The notes under the pieces are model-generated. The model saw nothing but the letters and a program-made list of their open reading frames with translations. It did no database searches and was not told the origin of the DNA. Shown here piece after piece: positions 1 to 11,400 of a stretch of 47,441 nucleotides of DNA. The stretch is taken from assembly GCA_020532215.1 (NCBI GenBank), contig JAJBBF010000053.1:1-47441 (forward strand), given 5' to 3'. How positions within the stretch are numbered: position 1 is the stretch's first letter; every line of letters begins with the position of its first letter. Both the position numbers and the translations under genes were made by a program. The DNA is from Candidatus Cloacimonadota bacterium. Its GTDB lineage: Bacteria; Cloacimonadota; Cloacimonadia; Cloacimonadales; Cloacimonadaceae.

Positions 1-361
1 AAGGGTCATCGTACTGATCCAGATAGTAGCCGCTCTGCAGGCTGCCCAGCACTATCGAGAGGGGAATGTGGTCGAACTGCTGCTGGTTGACGGTAACGCT
101 GAATCCGCCGCGGCTGAGGCTGAGGGGCTGCGCGGATTTGTTTTTGACCTGCAGATAGACGGTAAAGAAATTGGAGGCCACAGACCGGGCGTCACCGGAA
201 TAGGCCTGCGGGCGAACGAAGAGGGTGAGGCTGTCGGTATCGAGCACAGCCCAGCGTTCTTCCACCGTGTAATCCGGCGAAGGGACCGGGGTGAACGGCT
301 TGAGCAGGCAGCCTCCCAAACCCAGGACTGCCACAGCCAAGAGCCAGATCGATCTACGCAT
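1..361 (-). CDS. Putative lipoprotein, partial (runs off the left edge)
   Basis: This frame is absent from the ORF track because it has no stop inside the window. Reading the minus strand from ATG at 361 gives about 120 residues starting MRRSIWLLAVAVLGLGGC. That is a basic N-terminus, a hydrophobic core and a lipobox LGGC, so the protein should be lipidated at Cys18 and membrane-anchored. The rest (e.g. YTVEERWAVLDTDSLTLFV, FTVYLQVKNKSAQPLSL) looks like an all-beta domain. I do not recognise the family. GAGG sits 7 nt before the ATG. The gene follows gyrA by 55 nt and is separated from it only by a palindrome, so it may be co-transcribed. The frame and lipobox are seen; function is unknown. 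Confidence 0.7.
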   Translation of the reverse strand, partial: MRRSIWLLAVAVLGLGGCLLKPFTPVPSPDYTVEERWAVLDTDSLTLFVRPQAYSGDARSVASNFFTVYLQVKNKSAQPLSLSRGGFSVTVNQQQFDHIPLSIVLGSLQSGYYLDQYDDP

Positions 362-373
362 TGCCAAACCTCA

Positions 374-405
374 GATCCCCCTCTCCCAAGCGGGAAAGGG
401 GGATC
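374..405. repeat. Palindrome between gyrA and the lipoprotein gene
   Basis: Arms gatccccctctccc and gggaaagggggatc (14 bp, one mismatch) flank a 4-nt loop. There is no T-run on either strand, so this is not a typical intrinsic terminator. It may be a REP-like element or an mRNA-stabilising hairpin at the end of gyrBA. Confidence 0.6.
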
Positions 406-416
406 CAATCACCTTG

Positions 417-3011
417 TTATTCTGTATCTTCTTCGTTGTCGATTTCTGTATCATCTTCCGGTTCAGCATCGCCGGATCCGTCTTCGTCGTCCGGCAACAC
501 CGGCAGGGGGGCCGCGTTTTTGAGTTTTTCCACTTCCCGGGCCAGTTCCTCTTCATCGGGATCGGGCTGGATCAGGGTGATGTCGCGCACCTTGTCCTTG
601 TCGCGCAGATTGATGAGCCGGATACCCTGGGTATTGCGGCTGATCACCGAGATCTCGGTGATCTTCTGGCGGATGACCATTCCGGCCTGGGTGACGATCA
701 TCAGGTCTTCGCTGTCGTCCACTATCATCAGGGAGGCCAGATGCCCGTTGCGGTCGGTGGTTTTGAGGGTGATCACGCCCTTGCTGCCGCGCCTGGTGGT
801 GGTGTAGGCGGAGATCAGGGTGCGTTTGCCGTAGCCGTTTTCGCTGATGGCCAGGATGGTTTTGCCGCTGGGGCTGCCGTTTTCGATGATGTAATCCTGG
901 GAGATGATGCCCAGCGAGATCACGTAATCCTCATCCCGGAGCCGGATGCCGCGGACGCCCTTGGTGAAGCGGGCGGTCTGGCGGAAATCCTTTTCGCTGA
1001 AGCGGTTGCAATAACCGTTTTTGGTGGCCAGGATGATATCGTCGTTGCCTTCGGAAAGGCGGGCGTCGATCAGTTCATCCCCCGGCATCAGCTTGATGGC
1101 CAGGATGCCGCTGCTGCGCGGGCGGCTGAAGGCTGAAAGGGCGGTTTTCTTGATCGTTCCGTTCCGGGTGCACATCACAACGTTCTGTTCCGGGCTGAAA
1201 TTCTTCAGGGTAACGAAGGCTTTGATCTTTTCCTTTTCCTGGAACTGCACCAGATTCACCACAGCCTTGCCGCGGGCCGTGCGCCCCACTTCGGGGATCT
1301 CGTAAACCTTCAGCCAGTAGCACCTGCCGTGGTCGGTGAAGAGCAGGATGTACGAATGGGTGGAGGCCACAAAGATGTATTGAATGATGTCTTCTTCTTT
1401 GAGATTGGTGCCCGTGAGGCCGCGCCCGCCCCGGGCCTGCACCCTGTAAGTATCAACCGGGAGGCGCTTTACGTAGCCGTCGTGGGTGATGGTTACCACC
1501 ACCAGTTCGTCGGCCACCATGTCCTCGGGGCGGAGCGATCCGCTGTAGTTTTCCAGGATAGTGGTGCGGCGAGCGTCGCCGAATTTGTCGCGGATCTCCT
1601 GGGTTTCCTCTTTGATCAGCTTCATGCGCAGTTCTTTTTTCTCCACCAGTTCACGCAGCCGGGAGATCACTTTCAGCAGGGCCTGGTATTCTTCTTCGAT
1701 CTTCTCCCGCTCGAGTCCGGTGAGGCGCTGCAAACGCATGTCCAGAATGGCTTTGGCCTGGATCTCGGAGAGCCCGAATCTGGCCTGCAACTGCTCGCTG
1801 GCCTCCGGAGGGGTCTGCGACGCGCGGATGGTGGCGATCACCTCGTCCAGATTGTCCAGGGCGATCTTCAGGCCTTCCAAAATGTGCAGCCGGTCCTCGG
1901 CGTTCTTAAGCTCGAACAAGGTGCGGCGCAGGACCACGTTGTGCCGGAACTGGATGAAGTTGTTGAGCATGTCCTTCATGTTCACGACCTGCGGAACGCC
2001 GTCGATGAGGCAGAGGTTGATCACTCCGAAAGTGGTCTGCAATTGAGTGTATTTGTAGATGTGGTTGAGCACGGTGTTGCCGTCCGCGTTGCGTTTCACC
2101 TGGATCACGAGGCGCATGCCGTCGCGTCCGGATTCGTCGCGCACGTCGCTGATGCCTTCGATCCTTTTTTCCTTGACCAGATCGACGATCCTTTCGATCA
2201 GTGCGGTTTTGGTAACCTGATAAGGAATGGAGCGGATGATGATCGATTCCTGCTCGTTCTTGCCGACCTCGATCTCAGCCTGGCCGCGGATCAGGAGGCG
2301 TCCGCGCCCGGTCTCGAAGTAGTCCCTGACCCCATCCGAGCCCAACAGGAAACCGCCGGTGGGGAAATCCGGGCCCTTGATGTATTTGCGCAGGTCCAGG
2401 ATCTCGATGTCCGGATCGTCGATGAGGGCGATCATGGCATCGCAGACCTCGGCCAGATTGTGCGGAGGCATGTTTGTGGCCATACCCACCGCGATGCCGG
2501 AAGATCCGTTGATCAGCAGATTGGGGATGCGGGCGGGAAAGACGACCGGCTCTCTGCGGGTTTCGTCGTAATTGTTTCTAAAATCGACAGTATCCTTGTC
2601 CAGTTCCCCCAGCATTTCCATGGTGACTTTCTGCATCCGGGCTTCCGTGTAACGCATGGCCGCGGGCGGATCGCCGTCGATGGAGCCAAAGTTCCCCTGG
2701 CCGTCCACCAGCGGATAGCGCATGTTCCAGGGCTGGGCGAGGCGCACCAGGGTGGGGTAGACCACCTGTTCGCCGTGGGGATGGTAGTTTCCCGAGGTAT
2801 CGCCGGCGATCTTGGCGCATTTGCGGAAATGCCCGCCGGGCGAGAGATTGAGCTCGCTCATCGCGAAAATGATGCGCCGCTGCGAGGGTTTGAGCCCGTC
2901 GCGGATGTCCGGCAGCGCGCGGGATACGATCACGCTCATGGAATAATCCAGATAGGCCTGGCGGAGGTGGTCTTCTATCTGTATGTTCTGTATCTTGGTT
3001 CTATCGTCCAT
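417..3011 (-). CDS. gyrA: DNA gyrase subunit A
   Basis: 864 residues, full length. GyrA is the breakage-reunion subunit of the A2B2 enzyme that introduces negative supercoils. Visible features are the N-terminal [24 protein letters not shown] block, the active-site Tyr121 in [10 protein letters not shown], and a C-terminal beta-pinwheel with repeated (V)xRxxxI/L blades. The tail is acidic ([14 protein letters not shown]). Two oddities are visible. After HPHG the quinolone-region residues equivalent to E. coli Ser83 and Asp87 read Gln82 and Pro86. The GyrA-box near residue 525 is QARGGRG, where the usual form is Q(R/K)RGG(R/K)G. The true box makes GyrA more likely than ParC. The gene starts 17 nt after gyrB, so they form a gyrBA operon. 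Confidence 0.96.
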   Translation of the reverse strand: MDDRTKIQNIQIEDHLRQAYLDYSMSVIVSRALPDIRDGLKPSQRRIIFAMSELNLSPGGHFRKCAKIAGDTSGNYHPHGEQVVYPTLVRLAQPWNMRYPLVDGQGNFGSIDGDPPAAMRYTEARMQKVTMEMLGELDKDTVDFRNNYDETRREPVVFPARIPNLLINGSSGIAVGMATNMPPHNLAEVCDAMIALIDDPDIEILDLRKYIKGPDFPTGGFLLGSDGVRDYFETGRGRLLIRGQAEIEVGKNEQESIIIRSIPYQVTKTALIERIVDLVKEKRIEGISDVRDESGRDGMRLVIQVKRNADGNTVLNHIYKYTQLQTTFGVINLCLIDGVPQVVNMKDMLNNFIQFRHNVVLRRTLFELKNAEDRLHILEGLKIALDNLDEVIATIRASQTPPEASEQLQARFGLSEIQAKAILDMRLQRLTGLEREKIEEEYQALLKVISRLRELVEKKELRMKLIKEETQEIRDKFGDARRTTILENYSGSLRPEDMVADELVVVTITHDGYVKRLPVDTYRVQARGGRGLTGTNLKEEDIIQYIFVASTHSYILLFTDHGRCYWLKVYEIPEVGRTARGKAVVNLVQFQEKEKIKAFVTLKNFSPEQNVVMCTRNGTIKKTALSAFSRPRSSGILAIKLMPGDELIDARLSEGNDDIILATKNGYCNRFSEKDFRQTARFTKGVRGIRLRDEDYVISLGIISQDYIIENGSPSGKTILAISENGYGKRTLISAYTTTRRGSKGVITLKTTDRNGHLASLMIVDDSEDLMIVTQAGMVIRQKITEISVISRNTQGIRLINLRDKDKVRDITLIQPDPDEEELAREVEKLKNAAPLPVLPDDEDGSGDAEPEDDTEIDNEEDTE

Positions 3012-3028
3012 TCTTCACTCCAAATTTC

Positions 3029-4930
<1,902 letters not shown>

Positions 4931-4954
4931 TTATCGTCTCCTAATAATTTTCAC

Positions 4955-4982
4955 AGTATAATAATCTAGCTTGGATTCTCAA
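4955..4982 (-). promoter_or_regulatory. Candidate gyrB promoter
   Basis: On the minus strand TTGAGA is separated by 16 nt from TATACT, close to the sigma-70 consensus in both hexamers. It lies 28-55 nt upstream of the gyrB ATG. A further TTGACA at 5046-5051 has no good -10 partner. Confidence 0.5.
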
Positions 4983-5506
4983 GTTTCGCGCCGGATCGGC
5001 AAGCGAATCCATATCTGGCTGCCAGAAAATCAGATAAGGCATTTTTGTCAAGAACAATCGCCCAGTTTTTTAAGATTTTATCTTTATGTATGCCAATGAT
5101 TTAGAAAGACAATATCAGCCTGAGCGGAACCACCCCCACCGCGGCGGCGCCAAGCGTGGCCCGAAATGGCCCAAAAATGCCTGTATTTGGGCTCCCAAAC
5201 TGCCGGGCAGGCTGGATACATATTCCCGGAAATGAAGACCCTAGTAGTGTAGCGATTCAGAGAAAAGGCTCAAAAAAGCGGTAAATGGCGCTTGAAAAGA
5301 ATACCGGACCGGGAACTGATTCCGAGAGGGAGACTTATCCAGCCAGCCCCACAGGAAGATATATCCTTGCCTTGCATAGAGATAGATTCCGAACCCAGCC
5401 TTGGTATGCCCTAAAACCTTAGAACCCCACGCTATACAGCCAGGATCTACAGCTTCCATTCCGCGAGGGGGAATGAGTTTCAGGAGGCTGGCCTGATGAG
5501 CGTGAT
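4983..5506. other. Intergenic gap upstream of gyrB
   Basis: No convincing gene. The 72-codon ORF at 5241-5459 has no Shine-Dalgarno and no recognisable motif. The AT-rich stretch at 5040-5110 probably belongs to the gyrB regulatory region. A weak hairpin with a T-run (5272-5293) may end the upstream operon. Confidence 0.5.
5272..5293 (-). terminator. Weak intrinsic terminator candidate after the PorE-like gene
   Basis: On the minus strand AAGCG, an 8-nt loop and CGCTT form a hairpin followed by T residues (GCTTTTTTG). The stem is only 5 bp and lies about 210 nt beyond the stop at 5507. Confidence 0.3.
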
Positions 5507-7471
5507 CTACTTCTGCAGCATGATCTCCACGCGGCGGCTTTTGCTGAGCGCGGAAGGGACAGAAAGGGGATCCAGGGTTCTGCTGTTGCCGTAAGCTTTC
5601 CAGGAGATGCGTTTTTTGGGTATGCCTTTGTCGATAAGATAATCCGCGACAGACTTGGCGCGACGCTCGGAAAGCTGTTTGTTGAAATCGTCGGAACCCG
5701 TTTCCCAGGCATGGCCGGAGAGTTTAACCTTCAGATCTGGATTTGTGAGCAGGGTCATGACCACCAGATCAAGTTCAGATATTGCTTTGGGGTCAAGCTC
5801 CGCGCTTTCGGCGGCAAAGAGGATGTCCGCCAGGGAGAGTTGTGCCTTTTTCTCCAGCTTTTGCAGTTCAACGTCCAGCCTCAACTCGGATGAACCCTTC
5901 CCTGGGCTGAGTTCCTCTGAATGGACAAGGTAATCCTTTGCGTTGATCACCGCGATATAGAGAGGCGCCGAAGGCAGGGTACCCAGAAAGTTACCAAGCG
6001 AATTGGTGTTGAATATCTCCAGATTGCGCTGGCCTTCTGTCTCGCTTTGGATCTGCACTTCAGTGATCACCGGCTCCCCATATTGGTCTCGCACGGAACC
6101 TGCGATCCGGATCAGGCTTGGCGGAGTGAGTTCCGCGATCGGCTCAAACGCCTGAGGTTCGCGTCCCAGGGGTGCAGGAACGAAATCCGGCCCGGGGATA
6201 CCCTGTTTGATGGTTTCCAGGCTTTCGTCGATCCTGGCAAAGATGGATTCTTCGTCGGCTGGTTTCCGCGCAGGGGGAACATAGGTAACGATATCAACGC
6301 TGCGCACGGATCCGTCCTCTTCCTGCACCAGGTAACTGGCGGGCAGGGTGAGCGCGAAATTGAGCTGGTAGATCTTCTCGAATCCGCTCACCTGGCGGTC
6401 CGAACTCAAGTAGCCTTCGTTGCTGCCGCGAGCGTGGTAGAAATAGCGGTCGTTGCGGGTGGAATTGACCGGCAGCCCCAAGTTTTCGGGCAAAGACCAT
6501 TCCTGCCAATTGGTTCCCGCCCGGTAGGCTTTGAACAGGTCGTAACCACCAAAGCCGGGATGCCCGCGGGAAGAGAAATACAGGGTTCTGCCATCCCAAT
6601 CGAGGAAAGGCGTTTGTTCGTTTTCAGCGGTATTGATCATGGGTCCCAGGTTTTGGGGCTGGGTCCAGATGCCGCCGATCTTTTCGCTCACATAGATGTC
6701 CGTGCCGCCATAGCCGCCATCACGGGAGGAGGCGAAAAAGAGCAGGCGGTCTCGAAAGACCATGGGATGGGTTTCCACCTGCGAGGAGTTCAGCTGGGAG
6801 ATGTTCTGGGGTTGGAACCATTTATCGGTGCGGGGCACAAAATAGATGTCCCCGTCCCGCTTGTTGGCTTCGTAGTTGCCGAAGATCCAGGCGCCCTGCG
6901 GCTCTGCCGAGAAGCAGCCGAAGGCTTCATTTTTATCCGTGGAAAGCTCTTCCACCAGTTCCGGCTGGCCAAATCCCGAACGAAAGATCTCAGTCCGCCA
7001 GATGTTTTCCTTGTTTTTCCTGGCGGGGCGCAGAGAGGTGAAGTAGAGATACTTTTCCTCGGGATCCAGGACGGCGCCATAGTCGGAGTTGCGGCTGTTC
7101 ACATAATCCGGCAGGGGACGAAGGTTCACCCGGCTGAAGATCCTGGCCTGACGCTGAACGATGCGCAGATAATTGTCCACCTGGGTTTGATAGGCCGTAT
7201 CCTGGGAATCCTGGTATCTTTCAAACCACCGCATCGCGCTGGAAGTATCTGCCACCGCGATGTGCAAACGCCCCAACCAGTAATGGTATTCCGGGTTTCG
7301 GCCGTTCGCGGAGTCATCCGCTTTCAGAAATTCCCGGATGGCCCGGTCGTAATCACCACGCTGGTAATACTCCAGGCCTTCCTGGGCGTAGCGTGAACCG
7401 GGAGAACTGATCTGGCCTGAGGCCAAGACCGCCAGGCCAAGCAGAAGCATCAAGAACGCTGTTTTTTTCAT
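5507..7471 (-). CDS. PorE-like TPR / PD40 propeller / OmpA-domain protein
   Basis: 654 residues with a Sec signal peptide (MKKTAFLMLLLGLAVLASGQ). Domains in order are: TPR-like helices at about 25-110 (YYQRGDYDRAIREFLKA); PD40/WD40-like blades at about 115-370 (YLYFTSLRP, LLFFASSRDGGYGGTDIYV, LYFSSRGHPGFGGYDLF); a carboxypeptidase-regulatory-like beta domain near 455-520 (IRIAGSVRDQYGEPV); and an OmpA C-terminal peptidoglycan-binding domain at 540-654 (LSERRAKSVADYLIDKGI). This order matches PorE of the type IX secretion system, which links the outer-membrane complex to peptidoglycan. There is no lipobox. It starts 16 nt after the PorV/PorQ-like gene with a GGGGGAG ribosome site, last in a three-gene operon. 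The PorE role is an inference from architecture and context. Confidence 0.8.
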   Translation of the reverse strand: MKKTAFLMLLLGLAVLASGQISSPGSRYAQEGLEYYQRGDYDRAIREFLKADDSANGRNPEYHYWLGRLHIAVADTSSAMRWFERYQDSQDTAYQTQVDNYLRIVQRQARIFSRVNLRPLPDYVNSRNSDYGAVLDPEEKYLYFTSLRPARKNKENIWRTEIFRSGFGQPELVEELSTDKNEAFGCFSAEPQGAWIFGNYEANKRDGDIYFVPRTDKWFQPQNISQLNSSQVETHPMVFRDRLLFFASSRDGGYGGTDIYVSEKIGGIWTQPQNLGPMINTAENEQTPFLDWDGRTLYFSSRGHPGFGGYDLFKAYRAGTNWQEWSLPENLGLPVNSTRNDRYFYHARGSNEGYLSSDRQVSGFEKIYQLNFALTLPASYLVQEEDGSVRSVDIVTYVPPARKPADEESIFARIDESLETIKQGIPGPDFVPAPLGREPQAFEPIAELTPPSLIRIAGSVRDQYGEPVITEVQIQSETEGQRNLEIFNTNSLGNFLGTLPSAPLYIAVINAKDYLVHSEELSPGKGSSELRLDVELQKLEKKAQLSLADILFAAESAELDPKAISELDLVVMTLLTNPDLKVKLSGHAWETGSDDFNKQLSERRAKSVADYLIDKGIPKKRISWKAYGNSRTLDPLSVPSALSKSRRVEIMLQK

Positions 7472-7487
7472 CTCAACTCCCCCGGGG

Positions 7488-8450
7488 TCAGAATCTCAGG
7501 ATCAGGGACAGGATGTGATCGTTGCCAAAGACCTCGTGGTTATTGTAGCGAAAAACATAGTCCAGCTGGAAATTGCGGAGCCTGATCCCAGTGCCGGCGG
7601 AGAGGCGGCCCCGGTTGTAACCCAGGCGCAGGCCGGTTTGCAGGGTGGAAAGGGCTTCTTCCCAGGAACTCTGCTCACTCACTGATACCACCGACAGCTT
7701 GGAATCCGCCTCGGGATCGCTGCCGATCGAGGTCCAATACTCGGCTCCAAAACAGAAATAGGGGTCTTCCTCCTGTTCCAGCTTGGCGTCGGCGGCCAGG
7801 GTCAAACCCCTTAAAGGATAAGCGGCCAACCCGGCTGAGATTTGGTAGGGAACCGTGGTATCATCAAATTTTCCATAGAGGTCGCGGGCCATCGCTCCGA
7901 TCTCCAGATACTGGTTGATGTCAAACTTCGCCCCGAGGTCCACCCCGTATCCCGTCTGCGTTTCGCCATCCAGGGTACTGAGGTAGAACTTGGGGCTGAG
8001 GCCAAAGCTGAACTTGCCGATGTTGTGCGCGTAACTGAGAGTGAAGTTGTTCTCGCTCTCGGAGAAAGTACCGGTGGGATTCTCGTTTTCGTCGTAGCCA
8101 TCGATATCCAGGACATTGGCGTTCACCCAGGACAGGGCCAGCGCGCCAAAACCAAAGCGGTTGCCGAAGGAGGCGTAATTGTGGCTGCGGCCGTAGCCCA
8201 TGCTGGCGTTGAGCATGGTGCCCACCTCAAAGTCCTTCATCCGCACCAATCCGGCAGGATTCCAATAGCCCGAGACAACATCGCTGGTCACGGTCGAACC
8301 GGCTTCGCCCATGGCGATAACGCGGGCGCCAACCCCCATGCGGGCGTAAGCCAGTAGGGAATTGTTCATGCCCTGGCCCAGCAGGGGCGCAGCGGCAAAT
8401 ACAAGCATGGCCAGGGCCAGGAAGTACTTCAGGTATATTTTCGTTTTCAT
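7488..8450 (-). CDS. PorV/PorQ-family outer-membrane beta-barrel
   Basis: 320 residues with a signal peptide ending near LLGQG. The N-terminal block ARMGVGARVIAMGEAGST followed by YWNPAGLVRM is the family hallmark of PorV/PorQ (UPF0164/FadL-like) barrels. The remainder is alternating amphipathic strands ending in a C-terminal aromatic residue (HILSLILRF), typical for BAM-inserted barrels. PorV shuttles T9SS cargo from the translocon to the attachment complex; PorQ belongs to the same apparatus. AAGGAGG lies 5 nt before the ATG and overlaps the stop region of the giant repeat gene, so the two are probably translated together. Whether this acts as PorV, PorQ or a dedicated partner of its neighbour cannot be decided here. 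Confidence 0.85.
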   Translation of the reverse strand: MKTKIYLKYFLALAMLVFAAAPLLGQGMNNSLLAYARMGVGARVIAMGEAGSTVTSDVVSGYWNPAGLVRMKDFEVGTMLNASMGYGRSHNYASFGNRFGFGALALSWVNANVLDIDGYDENENPTGTFSESENNFTLSYAHNIGKFSFGLSPKFYLSTLDGETQTGYGVDLGAKFDINQYLEIGAMARDLYGKFDDTTVPYQISAGLAAYPLRGLTLAADAKLEQEEDPYFCFGAEYWTSIGSDPEADSKLSVVSVSEQSSWEEALSTLQTGLRLGYNRGRLSAGTGIRLRNFQLDYVFRYNNHEVFGNDHILSLILRF

Positions 8451-8460
8451 CTTTGCCTCC

Positions 8461-11400
8461 TTATTTGACCGCGATCTTGATCACGCGTTCGGACCTGTTC
8501 ACGCCGTCATTGGCAACCACGCGGGCAAAATAGGTACCCCGCCCGACTTTGGCGCCGGCGGTATTTTTCAGATCCCAGGGAATCCGTATCTGGTTTGAAT
8601 TCTGAGTCTCGCTGGGTATTGTCTGTACCTTTTTACCGGCAAAATCGTAGATCGTGACGGTCAGGGTCACATTGTTGTTTCTGTTCAGGATCACCACGAA
8701 CTCGGTTTGATCCGTGGCGGGATTCGGCCAGGCATAGGACGCGTCGCTGATATCCAGATCCCCGGACTGGTAATACTCGACTGTGGAGGCGCTGGCAGGG
8801 CTCTCGGCTCCGTCGTAAACAGCGGTAACGTAATACTCGTAGGATACGTCCATCTCAATGCTGTAGTCGTCGTAGTAGTAGTTTCCATCCACCTGGGTGT
8901 TCACCAGGGAGGTGTTGATCTGGGCATATTCCGCGTCAGCCAGTTTGCGGCGGTAAACGTTGAACCCATCCAGGCCTTTGGCCGCCCCGGGCAGGTTCCA
9001 GAGAACGCGGATGTAACCGGCATAGGTGAAGCCGCGCACATCCACCGGCGCGGAGAAGATGGTGTAAGTGGCGCTGGCGACGGGGCTGGGCGTCCAGTCA
9101 GGTTTGTAAGCCCGGGCTGAGATCACCATATCCTGGGCGAAATTCGGAACCACGATCGGTTCCGAGTAGAGCCCGGATTCAGGGGTGGGATCCGTGCCAT
9201 CAATGGTGTAGCGGATCTCGGCCCCTTCGGTGGGAGACGAGATCACCACGAAGACAGGAGCGCCGAAAGTGCCACCCGGAGGAGAGAACACCGGCGGCGA
9301 AACCGTTCCGGTGATCGTATAGACCGCTGCCTGGGTTTCTGAGGGGATCCAGCCTTCGGCAAAACCCTTCGCTTTGACAGTGGTGGTGGCATTCTGAGGC
9401 AGAGTGATCGGCGCTGTGTAAGCCGCAGAATATACTGTAGGCTCGCTTCCGTCCGTGGTATAGCGGACAGTGGCGTTCGCGGGCAGGACCGGAACGGCCA
9501 GAGTTACGTTTTGAGCGCTTTGGTATGTTCCGGGGGTTGGGCTGAACAGGTCTTCCTCCAGCTGAACCTGGCCGGTAACGCTGTAAACACCGGCCCAAGG
9601 CTGGCTGGGAATCCAGCCGTCCTTGAAGGCGCGGATCGTGATCGTGAAATCGATGGAATTCAATCCAATGCTGACAGGCGCAGCAAAGACAGGCGATGCT
9701 TCCGTGGGAGTGGAACCGTCCGTTGTATAGCGGATCGTGCCGCCCGTGGGATCCGTACCGCCAACCGAACTGACGCTGATCGGCTCAGTGTATACTCCCG
9801 GAGCCGGGCTCAGATAAGGCGGCAGCAGCTGCATCTGTCCGGTGAGGACATACTCGGCTGTGTAGGTTTGGCTGGGGGTCCAGCCAGTCCTGTAAGCTTT
9901 TACCTTCACGGTAACGTCCGCGGGAGCGAAAAGCTGGATCGGCTGCGTGTAAGCCGGATAGGACTCATTGGGCTCATTGCCATCCAGGCTGTAATGCAAG
10001 GTGGCGCCGGCAGGGGCTGTCTGGGTGTTCAGAACCACCGCGATGTCAGTTGTATAGGTTCCGGCCGCTGGAGTGAAAACCGGAGCCGGGATAGTAACTG
10101 TACCTGTGATGGTATAGTAGCCAACGTACACCGGGCTGGGAGTCCAGTTGGTGGCAAAAGCCCGGGCCCGAAGCTCGTAGCTGTTGTTCAGCTGCATGGG
10201 GATCGGAGAAGTGTAGAGAGGCGAATCCGCCAGGGGTTCACTGCCGTCCAGGGTGTAGCGGATCTGGGACCCGGCAGGAACAGTGGAGGCGTTGATGCTG
10301 ATGGATTGGGCGCCCGGATAGGTTCCGGGAGCGGGATCGAAGACCGGCGCCGCGATGCTGGCCTGCCCGGTGATGGTGTAGGTGGCGGTGTGGGTCGCGC
10401 TGGCGGTCCAATCCGTCTTGAAGGCCTTCACCTTGATGGTGGTGTTGCTGTTTAGGGGCAGGCTGATCGGAGTTGTGTACACAGATGATGCAGCCGTGGG
10501 CTCGCTGCCGTCGGTGGTATAGCGAATGGTGGCATCAGCCGGTATCGTTTCGGATACAGAGATGATCTGGCTGGTCTGGTAGATCCCTTCGGGTGGCGTG
10601 AACACCGGGGTCTGGAACACGATCTGCCCGGTGATCACGTAGGTCGCGGTCACGGTCGCGCTGGGCGTCCAGTTTGCCTTAAAGGCCTTCACGCTGATGG
10701 TGGTGCTGCTGTTCAAAGGCAGATTGATCGGCGCGGTGTAAGCCGGGGAATTCTCCGTGGGCACCGATCCGTCCAGGGTGTAGCGCAGCGTTGCCCCGGC
10801 CGGAGTGGTGCTGGTATTCAGAGTGATCGATTGCGCGGTCTGATAGGTACCCGCCGGCGGAGAAAACACCTGCGCCGGCAGCTGCACCTGGCCGGTGACG
10901 GTGTAGGTGGCAGAGTAAACTTGGCTGGGAGTCCAGCCGGCCAGGAAAGCCACGGCCTTGACCGTCAGCGTGGTGTTCAGCGGTATTATTACCGGAGTGC
11001 TATAGATCGGCGAAGTAGCTGTAGGATCGCTGCCGTCGGTGGTATAGCGGACCGTTCCCCCCGCCGGGCTGGTGGAGGTGTTGATCACCACGGACTGGGC
11101 GGTTTGATAGGTCCCGGAGGCCGGAGTGAAGACAGGTTCAACGATGCTGAGCGCACCCGTGATGTTGTAGGTGGCGCTGTAGGTCTGGCTGGGCAGCCAG
11201 TTGGTGAGATAGGCTTTCACCTTGATCGTGGTCAGGGAGCCCAAAGCCAGCTGGATCGCGGTGCTGTAAACCGGAGAAGTTGCTGTCGGCTCGCTACCGT
11301 CCAGGGTGTAGCGCAGGGTAGCGCCAGCCGGGGTGGTGAGCGTGTTCAGGGTCACCACCTGCGCGGTCTGGTAGGTTCCCGCGGGCGGGGTGAAGACAGG

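Noticed and set aside
5241-5459. 72-codon minus ORF in the gyrB upstream gap
   Set aside because: No ribosome site or recognisable motif, odd composition.
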